From positions 1 to 64,000 of the forward strand of contig JAFGEZ010000034.1 of the NCBI GenBank assembly GCA_016931295.1: DNA of 64,000 bases. The letters run 5' to 3'. Source of the stretch: Candidatus Krumholzibacteriota bacterium. Lineage in GTDB: Bacteria; Krumholzibacteriota; Krumholzibacteriia; Krumholzibacteriales; Krumholzibacteriaceae. Of this stretch, positions 43,887-51,039 are shown in pieces. The notes beneath the pieces were generated by a model. It ran no database searches and was not told the DNA's origin. It saw only the letters and a program-made list of their open reading frames with translations. Within the stretch, counting starts at the first letter, position 1, and each line of letters begins with the position of its first letter. The translations under genes and the position numbers were made by a program.

Positions 43887-43917
43887 GCCGCCGGGCACTG
43901 CTCCGGGGCAATTTTTT
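43887..43917 (+). terminator. Rho-independent terminator after yjbQ
   Basis: The stem GCC(43887-43889)/GGC(43907-43909) plus CCGG(43891-43894)/CCGG(43903-43906), with one bulged G and an 8-nt loop, is followed by AA and TTTTTT (43912-43917). Confidence 0.65.
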
Positions 43918-43985
43918 AGTAATCTCTAACGCATAGTATAGCAATGAGTAACGTGGTTCGGATGTCCGGCGCAGAAACGAGGGGC

Positions 43986-44016
43986 TTGACTTTCCGGCAA
44001 GAATGTTAAATATTAC
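43986..44016 (+). promoter_or_regulatory. Probable promoter of the blaI-blaR1 pair
   Basis: TTGACT (43986-43991) is a good -35. The -10 lies in the AT-rich stretch 44008-44016, where ATATTA (18-bp spacing) or TATTAC (19-bp) are candidates. The operator-like repeats begin immediately downstream. Confidence 0.5.
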
Positions 44017-44055
44017 GCATGTTACTGGATTAACATGTTGAGCGGTAACATGCGT
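44015..44055. promoter_or_regulatory. Operator-like array of three CATGTTA/TAACATG motifs upstream of blaI
   Basis: ACGCATGTTAC (44015-44025) is inverted perfectly as GTAACATGCGT (44045-44055). Between them lies the palindrome AACATGTT (44032-44039), so three half-site words are regularly placed over 41 bp at the expected transcription start. Dyads of this kind upstream of a BlaI/MecI gene fit autorepression. Confidence 0.6.
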
Positions 44056-44099
44056 TTCGATGGATGCCCGGGTGCGCTCGGGGCGCGAGGGAGGTCGAT

Positions 44100-44489
44100 G
44101 TGCTCAAACCGGATCTCAACGCATTGACGCGACGCGAACGGCAGATCATGGAGGTCGTCTACCAGCTCGAGGAGGCGACGGCCGTCGAGGTGATGGAAGG
44201 CCTGCCCGACGCGCCGGTGAACGCGACCGTCCGCACGATGCTGAACGTCCTCGAGGAAAAAGGCTATCTTCGCCACACCGTCGAGAAGGGGCGGTACATC
44301 TATCACCCGACGATACCGTTTCGCAAGGCCCGCTCGACGCTTCTCGACAACGTGGTCGACACCTTCTTCAAGGGCGCCGAGGCGGACGCGGTGATCGCCA
44401 TACTCGGGAAGGCGGATGCGAGGCTGTCGGAAGCCGAGCGGCGCCGGATCCTCGATCTCATCGAGGAATCACGCAGGGAGGGGAGGTAG
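44100..44489 (+). CDS. BlaI/MecI-family transcriptional repressor
   Basis: The 129-residue winged-helix repressor has LTRRERQIMEVVYQLEEATA (about 8-27), the recognition region PVNATVRTMLNVLEEKGYLR (about 39-58) and HTVEKGRYIYHP. The C-terminal dimer domain includes VVDTFFKGAEADAV. Repressors of this family are inactivated by cleavage that follows signalling by the BlaR1-type membrane peptidase, encoded directly downstream. It initiates at GTG 44100 with GGGAGG upstream; the ATG-led frame at 44064 has no SD. Confidence 0.9.
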   Translation: MLKPDLNALTRRERQIMEVVYQLEEATAVEVMEGLPDAPVNATVRTMLNVLEEKGYLRHTVEKGRYIYHPTIPFRKARSTLLDNVVDTFFKGAEADAVIAILGKADARLSEAERRRILDLIEESRREGR

Positions 44490-44490
44490 G

Positions 44491-46152
44491 ATGAACGCCC
44501 TCTCAAGGATCCTTCGGGACGTTTCGTGGATGCCCGTCATCGGTTTCCTCGCGGACGTCACGATAAAGAGCACCCTCGTTTGCGCGGCCGCGGCGTTCGT
44601 GAACGCGCTGCTGCTTCGCAGGGCATCGGCACATGCGCGGAACGCGGTATGGATCGCCACGATCGTCATCGTCTGCCTCCTGCCGCTCACGGCCGCCGTG
44701 CCGCCGGTCTGGCGCCTGCAGTTCCCGCCCCTCGACGGGCGGTCGTCGAGCGACCGGCAGGCGATCGAGGAACGACTCGCGCTCGTCGAGGGGCCGATCC
44801 CCGGAATCGACGGGTTGGACGGCGGAGCGAACGGGACGGTGAACGGCGCGGAGGGAACGTCGTTCGGCGAAAGCGGCTGGCAGGGGTGGATCGTTTTCGC
44901 GTGGTTTATCGGGATGGCGACGACGCTCGGGATCGCCATGGCGACGAAGAGTCGGATCGAGGGCCTCGCAAGGGCCGCGGTGGGAGCGGGAAGGTCGTGG
45001 GAGGCGCTCGCGGAGGAGGTTTCGGACGGACTCGAACTGAAACGCCGCGTGCCGTTGTACGTATCCGGCGAACTCCAGGCGGCCGTGACGATCGGAGTGT
45101 TCGACCCCGTCATCGTGTTGCCGGCGAGTTGCGACGGCTGGCCCGTGTCGCGAAGACGTTTCGTGCTTTCGCACGAACTGGCCCACGTGAAACGCCGTGA
45201 CGGTCTCGTCGAGATCGCCGCGCTCGCGGCCGTCGTGTTCCAGTGGTTCAATCCCGTTGTGCGGCAGGCCGTCAGGCAACTGCGAATCGAACGAGAGAGA
45301 GACTGCGACGATGCGGTGATCAACGCCGGGGCGAGACCGTCCGATTACGCGATGATGCTCATGGACATCGCGGCGGACCTCGGCTCCTCCCCGCGACCGA
45401 TCTGGCAGCTCTCGACCATTTCCCAGGGCTCCAGTCTGAAGGAGAGACTCATGTGCATTCTCGATCCCAAGATCGACAGGAATCGTTGTCGGAACGTGTC
45501 GACGGTTATCGCGTGCGTATTCATCGTGTCCATGCTGGCTCCGGCCGCGCTCTTCGGCCTGCGCTCGCCCGCCGTGCCCGCGGATGACGGCGCGCCAGTG
45601 GCGATCGCGGCTGCGGGAGCGCCCGTACCTGCCGCCGGCGACGAGAAGAAGATGACCGACGAGGAGCTCAAGAAGAAGCAGATGATGATGAAGAAGAAGA
45701 CGCTGGAGTCGATCGAGGAGAAGTGGAAGCAGATCTCCGTGATCGAGAACTCCGCGGCGGCCATGGTCGCCAGGGCGATCGAAGAGGGCGGAATCGACAA
45801 GGGGAAGAAGCTCTTCAAGAAGCTGGCCGCCGACGAATCGGGCGACTACTACTTCGAGGAGAAGGAGTTCAACACGCTCGGCTACTATTACCTGTACGGG
45901 AAGAAGGTAGAGGAGGCGAACGCCGTCTTCGGCATGAACGCGAAGCGGCATCCCGATTCGTGGAACGTCTGGGACAGCCTGGCGGAGGCGCGGCTCGTCG
46001 CAGGCGACTACGAGGAGGCGAAGACCTTCTGCGAGAAATCGATCGCCATGAATCCGGAGAACGACAACGGGAAGAAGATGCTCCAGAAGATCGAGTACAT
46101 GGAGCAGCAGCAGAAGAAGAAGAAGAAACAGGGGAGCGGAAACACGGAATAG
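44491..46152 (+). CDS. BlaR1/MecR1-like M56 membrane peptidase with C-terminal TPR region
   Basis: The 553-residue protein has N-terminal membrane helices (about 13-45, 51-72, 131-151) and an M56 zinc peptidase domain with SHELAHVKRRD (HELAH about 228-232) and ERERDCDDAVI carrying the third ligand region. A fourth helix lies at about 362-384. Instead of a penicillin-binding sensor, the C-terminus (about 420-553) is a Lys/Met-rich helix followed by TPR-like repeats (FNTLGYYYLYGKKVEEANAV, SWNVWDSLAEARLVAGDYEE). The ligand is therefore unlikely to be a beta-lactam. It follows the repressor by 1 bp and should control it. Confidence 0.88.
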   Translation: MNALSRILRDVSWMPVIGFLADVTIKSTLVCAAAAFVNALLLRRASAHARNAVWIATIVIVCLLPLTAAVPPVWRLQFPPLDGRSSSDRQAIEERLALVEGPIPGIDGLDGGANGTVNGAEGTSFGESGWQGWIVFAWFIGMATTLGIAMATKSRIEGLARAAVGAGRSWEALAEEVSDGLELKRRVPLYVSGELQAAVTIGVFDPVIVLPASCDGWPVSRRRFVLSHELAHVKRRDGLVEIAALAAVVFQWFNPVVRQAVRQLRIERERDCDDAVINAGARPSDYAMMLMDIAADLGSSPRPIWQLSTISQGSSLKERLMCILDPKIDRNRCRNVSTVIACVFIVSMLAPAALFGLRSPAVPADDGAPVAIAAAGAPVPAAGDEKKMTDEELKKKQMMMKKKTLESIEEKWKQISVIENSAAAMVARAIEEGGIDKGKKLFKKLAADESGDYYFEEKEFNTLGYYYLYGKKVEEANAVFGMNAKRHPDSWNVWDSLAEARLVAGDYEEAKTFCEKSIAMNPENDNGKKMLQKIEYMEQQQKKKKKQGSGNTE

Positions 46153-46198
46153 ACGCGAAGGCGCTGCGGACGGCCGCGGCCTGGCGAACGGACGCATG

Positions 46199-46262
46199 CA
46201 GGCGGGGAGGTCGTACGGCCTTCCCGCCTGTTTGCATCCGTCGGGAAAGCGCTCTTTCCCGA
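46199..46262 (+). terminator. Two adjacent hairpins between the blaR1-like and ankyrin-MBL genes
   Basis: The first is CAGGCGGG (46199-46206) with CCCGCCTG (46223-46230), extended internally by AGG/CCT and followed by TTT. The second is a perfect TCGGGAAAG (46241-46249) and CTTTCCCGA (46254-46262) with a CGCT loop. The first is a plausible terminator; the second could act in the leader of the next gene. Confidence 0.55.
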
Positions 46263-46316
46263 GAGGAGCGGTTGGTGTATCCTTCTGGCAACGGCTCCGG
46301 AACGGGAGGAGGAACG

Positions 46317-47738
46317 ATGAAGATGATCCTGGTCGCCGTCGTCATGCTGGCGGGGATCTCGCTCCATGCATCGTCAGCGTCGTGTGGCGACGTGCATCGT
46401 CTCGCGGCCGAGGGAGATGTGGACGGGTTGCGTCGCATGCTCGACGACGATCCGTCCCTGGTGAGCCTGCCGGATGATGAATGGAAGGCGTTGCCGATAC
46501 ACTGGGCGAGTTTCGGAGGCTCGGCCGAGACGGTGCGATTCCTCCTCGAACGCGGCGCGGATACCGCCTCGATGGACGGCGACGGGAACGTGCCGGTCGA
46601 TTTCGCCTTCATGCGGGGGGGCGAGGATGCTCTTCTCCAGCTCGTCGAATCGGGAGCGGATCTCTCCCGTGTCGATCGCGACGGGTTGACGCCGCTCGTA
46701 CGGGCGGCATGGCTGGGATGGACGAGGGCCGTCGAGGCGATGATCGCCGCGGATCGTTCGCCGGGGGAGCGGACGGCGGCGGGGGACACGCCCCTGCACG
46801 GGGCGGCCTACGAGGGGCACCGGGCGACCGTCGAGCGACTGCTCGATCTCGGCGCGGACGCCGGTTCGACCAACGACGCAGGCGAGACGCCGGTCGACGA
46901 AGCGCTGAAGCGGGGCGAGGAGGATGTCGCGGCCCTTCTCCGAGATCGGGGAGGCGCCGTCGGAACGCAAGCAGGAAAGAGGCGTTTCGAGAGGAGACCC
47001 TGGAAGGGAGCGAGATCGGGTCGCTGCGAACGCCCGCGGCTCACCGTCGTCTACGACAACTACCCATTCCTCGAGGGATGCACCGAGGATTGGGGATTCT
47101 CCTGCCTCGTCGAATGCCCGGGCGCCACGATCATGTTCGATACGGGAGCGAGACCCGAGATCTTCATGCGGAATCTCCGTGTTCTCGGGATCGATCCGTC
47201 GTCGATCGACGCGGTCGTCATCTCGCACGAGCATCACGATCACACCGGCGGGCTCCGGGCGCTCATCGAGGCGGGATGCGAGGCGCCCGTTCTCGTCTGC
47301 CGATCGTTCTCCTACGGTTTCGTGCGTTCCGTCGAATCGCTTGGCGTGGAAGTGCTGACGCTCCAGGCTCCCTCGATCGTCGCGGATGGCGTCTATCTCA
47401 CGGGGGAGCTCGGAGACGCGATACGCGAGCAGGCGCTTGTTCTGGACACCGGCGAGGCGTTGCACGTCGTCTGCGGGTGTTCGCATCCCGGCATCGTCCA
47501 CATGCTCGAACACGTCGAAAGCACGTTCGGCGCGCCGCTCGATCTGGTCATCGGCGGATTCCATCTGATGAACGCCGGCGACCGCACGATCGATGGTATC
47601 GTCCGGCGGTTCGGGGAACTCGGCGTGAAGCGGCTCTCGGCGACGCATTGCACCGGCGAACGGCAGATCGGGTTGCTCCGCGAGGCCTTCGGCGACCGGT
47701 TCGTCGAGGCGGGCGTCGGGCGCGTCATCGAGCCGTGA
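46317..47738 (+). CDS. Exported ankyrin-repeat / metallo-beta-lactamase-fold fusion protein
   Basis: The 473-residue protein has a signal peptide (about 1-23) and about five ankyrin repeats (about 25-215: LPIHWASFGGSAETVRFLLE, TPLVRAAWLGWTRAVEAMI, TPLHGAAYEGHRATVERLLD). A complete MBL domain (about 240-473) follows, with HEHHDHTGGL (304-311), GCSHPGIV and ATHCTGERQ. The MBL half resembles the DHPMP-synthase-like/RFA-P MBL subfamily (YDNYPFLEGCTEDWGFSCLVE) rather than beta-lactamases. The fusion of ankyrin with this MBL type is unusual. GGGAGGAGG precedes ATG 46317. Its place beside BlaI/BlaR1 suggests, but does not prove, shared control. Confidence 0.85.
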   Translation: MKMILVAVVMLAGISLHASSASCGDVHRLAAEGDVDGLRRMLDDDPSLVSLPDDEWKALPIHWASFGGSAETVRFLLERGADTASMDGDGNVPVDFAFMRGGEDALLQLVESGADLSRVDRDGLTPLVRAAWLGWTRAVEAMIAADRSPGERTAAGDTPLHGAAYEGHRATVERLLDLGADAGSTNDAGETPVDEALKRGEEDVAALLRDRGGAVGTQAGKRRFERRPWKGARSGRCERPRLTVVYDNYPFLEGCTEDWGFSCLVECPGATIMFDTGARPEIFMRNLRVLGIDPSSIDAVVISHEHHDHTGGLRALIEAGCEAPVLVCRSFSYGFVRSVESLGVEVLTLQAPSIVADGVYLTGELGDAIREQALVLDTGEALHVVCGCSHPGIVHMLEHVESTFGAPLDLVIGGFHLMNAGDRTIDGIVRRFGELGVKRLSATHCTGERQIGLLREAFGDRFVEAGVGRVIEP

Positions 47739-47845
47739 CACCGGCATCGGCGAACCGGTCGCGGAAAGCTCGACGCGATCCGGACCGGTTCCAATGAATC
47801 GACCTGCTCGATGAAACCGCAGGTCCGGGAGGCGTGGATTCCGCC

Positions 47846-48649
47846 ATGGCGGTCACGGGAGACATCTTCGATCTCAAGAAGTTCGCCCTTCACGACGGCC
47901 CGGGGATCAGGACGACCGTCTTCTTCCGCGGCTGTCCGCTGTCATGCCCCTGGTGCCACAACCCGGAGGGACTCGGAGCGGGCAACGCAGCGGTCCGCCG
48001 GCGCCACGCGGCTCTCGACCCGGCTCTGCCCCCGGATCGCAACGTTGTCGGGCCGGCCGTCGAGGCGGAGACCCTGATCGCCGAGCTCATCAAGGACGAG
48101 GTCTTCTACCGTCAGTCCGGGGGGGGCGTCACGATGTCCGGAGGAGAACCCTTCGGCCAGCCGGCCTTTCTTGTCGAACTCCTCGAAGCGTGCCGGGGGG
48201 CGGGGCTTCACACGGCGGTCGACACCTGCGGGTACGCGCCATGGGAAGACATCGAGCGATCGCTGACGCTCGTCGATCTCTTCCTCTTCGACGTGAAACT
48301 CGCCGATGCCGCGGCGCATCGGCGGTACACCGGCGTATCGAACGTGCCGGTGGTAGAGAATCTCGGCCGGCTCGTCGCCGCGGGGGCGGACGTCCGGGCG
48401 AGGGTGCCGCTCGTGCCGGGGATCACCGATACTCCGGAGAATCTCGCCGGCGTGCGGCGCCTGCTCGTGTCGGTTGGCGGGGTGAGCGGAGTGGGATTGC
48501 TGCCCTACAACAAGCTCGGAGAGGACAAGCGGCGACGTCTCGGTCTGGCGACGGAGACCGGCCTCCTCGAGACGCAGGACGCCGACCGACTCGAGGAGAT
48601 CGCCGGCTTGTTTCGCACGGACGGATTCGACGTCACGATCGGCGGGTGA
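47846..48649 (+). CDS. Glycyl-radical-enzyme activating protein (radical SAM)
   Basis: The 267-residue radical-SAM activase has GDIFDLKKFALHDGPGIRTT and the cluster motif GCPLSCPWCHNPEG (C-x3-C-x2-C, about 30-36), then GGGVTMSGGEPFGQPAFLVE and DVKLADAAAHRRYTGVSN. It lacks the Cys-rich ferredoxin insert seen after CHNPE in many activases. It abstracts the Gly hydrogen from the partner encoded 5 bp downstream. ATG 47846 matches family starts; a GTG at 47834 sits against GGGAGG and is an alternative. Confidence 0.92.
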   Translation: MAVTGDIFDLKKFALHDGPGIRTTVFFRGCPLSCPWCHNPEGLGAGNAAVRRRHAALDPALPPDRNVVGPAVEAETLIAELIKDEVFYRQSGGGVTMSGGEPFGQPAFLVELLEACRGAGLHTAVDTCGYAPWEDIERSLTLVDLFLFDVKLADAAAHRRYTGVSNVPVVENLGRLVAAGADVRARVPLVPGITDTPENLAGVRRLLVSVGGVSGVGLLPYNKLGEDKRRRLGLATETGLLETQDADRLEEIAGLFRTDGFDVTIGG

Positions 48650-48654
48650 ACGGG

Positions 48655-51018
48655 ATGAACGAACGGATTCGCGAACTCAGGAAACGCAGCCTCGAAGCGG
48701 CGCCCCGCATATCGATGGAACGGGCGCTCCTCCTCACGGCCTTCTACCGGAGTGGAGCGGCGGATGGCGAGTCCGTGCCGGTCGCGCGGGCGATGGCCTT
48801 CCGGTACCTGCTCGAGCACAAGAAACTGTATGTCGGTCGGGGGGAACTGATCGTCGGCGAGCGCGGTCCGGCTCCGAAGGCGACGCCGACCTTCCCGGAG
48901 ATCTGCACGCATACGCTTGGGGATTTCGATATTCTCGATTCGCGCGAGAAGATCCCGTTCCGCGTCGACGCCGAGGCTCGACGCGCGCAGGCGGAAGAGA
49001 TCATCCCCTACTGGTCGAAACGCTCGATCAGGGAACGGATCTTCGAGAGCATGGAGGATGACTGGATCGCGGCCTACGAGTCGGGGCTCTTCACGGAATT
49101 CCAGGAACAGCGGGCGCCCGGACACACGGTGCTCGACGACAAGATCTACAGACTGGGCTTCAAGGATCTCATAAAGAAGATAAGAAAATCCGCGCAACAA
49201 CTTGATAAGAAATCTGATGCAGGCGCTTCTGCGCGAAGGGATGAGCTGCGCGCCATGGAGATCGCAGCCGAAGCCCTCATCGCGTATGCCGGTCGATACG
49301 CCGAATTCCTCAGGGAGCTCGCCGGGAGCGAGGAAGGTGAATTCCGGCGCGAGCTCGAGGAGACGGCAGTTGTCTGCGACCGGGTACCGGCCCGTCCGCC
49401 GCGCACCTTCCGCGAGGCGCTGCAGTACTACTGGTTCGTGCATCTCGGCGTGATCACCGAGCTCAACACGTGGGATTCCTTCAACCCGGGGCGTCTCGAC
49501 CGGCATCTGTGGCCGTTCTACCGCGACGGGCTCGCGGACGGATCCCTGACGAAACAGGGCGCGCGGGAGCTTCTCGAGGCGTTCTGGGTGAAGTTCAACA
49601 ACCAGCCGGCGCCGCCGAAGGTGGGCGTCACGGCGCAGGAAAGCAATACCTACACCGATTTCTGCCTGATCAATCTCGGCGGCGTCGATGAGGAGGGCGA
49701 AGACGCCGTCAACGAGCTGACCTTTCTCATCCTCGACGTCATCGAGGAGATGCGGCTCCTGCAACCGGGTTCGATGATCCAGGTGAGCAGGAAGAATCCG
49801 GACCGGTACCTGCACCGTGCGCTCCGGATCGTCAGAACCGGTTTCGGCCAGCCATCCGTCTTCAATACCGAGGCGATCGTCGGGGAGCTTCTCCGCCAGG
49901 GGAAGAGCCTCGTCGACGCGAGAAACGGCGGCGCGAGCGGTTGCGTGGAGACGGGGGCATTCGGCAAGGAGAGCTACATTCTCACCGGGTACCTGAACCT
50001 GCCGAAGATACTCGAGATCGCCCTGCACGACGGCATCGACCCGCGGCGGAAAACGCGGGTCGGACCGTCCACGGGGACGCCGGCATCCTTCGCGTCCTTC
50101 GACGATCTCTACACGGCGTTCGAACGCCAGCTCCGTCACGTCGTCGACGTCAAGATACGGGGAAACCGCGTTATCGAGCGGCTCTGGGCGGCGTACCTTC
50201 CGGCGCCCTTCATGTCCCTGCTCATCGACGACTGCATCGAGCGCGGCAGGGATTACAACGACGGCGGTCCACGCTACAACACCTCCTACATCCAGGGCGT
50301 GGGACTCGGTTCGATCGCCGATTCCCTCAGCGCGATCCGATTCCAGGTGTACGACAGGCGAAGGCTGGAACTCGCGGATCTCGTCGCGGCTCTCGACGCC
50401 GATTTCCTGGGGCGGGAAAACCTGCGCGCCCTGCTTCGCGAGGAGACGCCGAAGTACGGCAACGACGAGGAATATGCCGACGGGCAGGCGCTGCGCGTCT
50501 TCGAGAGCTTCTTCGACGCGGTCGACGGAAAACCGAACTCGAGAGGCGGATCATTCAGGATCAACCTGCTGCCGACGACGAGCCATGTCTACTTCGGCAG
50601 CGTCACCGGCGCCCTTCCGGACGGCCGGAAGGCCGGCGAGCCGCTCTCCGAGGGGATCTCCCCCGTACAGGGGATGGACAGGAAGGGTCCGACGGCCGTC
50701 CTCAGGTCGGCGTCGAAGATCGACCACATCCGCACGGGTGGCACCCTGCTCAACCAGAAGTTCACGCCGGCACTCCTCGACGGACCGGAGGGAATCGAGA
50801 AGATCGGACATCTCGTCAGGTCCTTTTTCGCCATGAACGGCCATCACGTGCAGTTCAACGTCGTGAAGGCCGAGACGCTCCGGGCGGCCCAGCGGGAGCC
50901 GGAGAAACACGCCGATCTCATCGTCCGCGTCGCGGGATACAGCGATTACTTCGTCGATCTCGGAAGGGATCTCCAGGACGAGATCATCCGGCGCACCGAG
51001 CACGGGGCGGATGCGTGA
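48655..51018 (+). CDS. Glycyl radical enzyme, pyruvate formate-lyase superfamily; possible hydroxyproline dehydratase
   Basis: The 787-residue enzyme has the thiyl Cys in GASGCVETGAFG (Cys about 430, Glu about 432) and the C-terminal glycyl loop RVAGYSDYFVDLGRDLQDEI (Gly about 761). A GCVE sequence rather than the CC pair of pyruvate formate-lyase places it with the dehydratase/lyase group. Blocks such as GKESYILTGYLNLPKILEIA, DYNDGGPRYNTSYIQGVGLG and RTGGTLLNQKFTP look most like trans-4-hydroxy-L-proline dehydratase. Glycerol/propanediol dehydratase is the main alternative. No microcompartment or other pathway gene is adjacent. It implies anaerobic growth. Confidence 0.85.
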   Translation: MNERIRELRKRSLEAAPRISMERALLLTAFYRSGAADGESVPVARAMAFRYLLEHKKLYVGRGELIVGERGPAPKATPTFPEICTHTLGDFDILDSREKIPFRVDAEARRAQAEEIIPYWSKRSIRERIFESMEDDWIAAYESGLFTEFQEQRAPGHTVLDDKIYRLGFKDLIKKIRKSAQQLDKKSDAGASARRDELRAMEIAAEALIAYAGRYAEFLRELAGSEEGEFRRELEETAVVCDRVPARPPRTFREALQYYWFVHLGVITELNTWDSFNPGRLDRHLWPFYRDGLADGSLTKQGARELLEAFWVKFNNQPAPPKVGVTAQESNTYTDFCLINLGGVDEEGEDAVNELTFLILDVIEEMRLLQPGSMIQVSRKNPDRYLHRALRIVRTGFGQPSVFNTEAIVGELLRQGKSLVDARNGGASGCVETGAFGKESYILTGYLNLPKILEIALHDGIDPRRKTRVGPSTGTPASFASFDDLYTAFERQLRHVVDVKIRGNRVIERLWAAYLPAPFMSLLIDDCIERGRDYNDGGPRYNTSYIQGVGLGSIADSLSAIRFQVYDRRRLELADLVAALDADFLGRENLRALLREETPKYGNDEEYADGQALRVFESFFDAVDGKPNSRGGSFRINLLPTTSHVYFGSVTGALPDGRKAGEPLSEGISPVQGMDRKGPTAVLRSASKIDHIRTGGTLLNQKFTPALLDGPEGIEKIGHLVRSFFAMNGHHVQFNVVKAETLRAAQREPEKHADLIVRVAGYSDYFVDLGRDLQDEIIRRTEHGADA

Positions 51019-51039
51019 TCGAGTCGGCGGAACGGTTCG

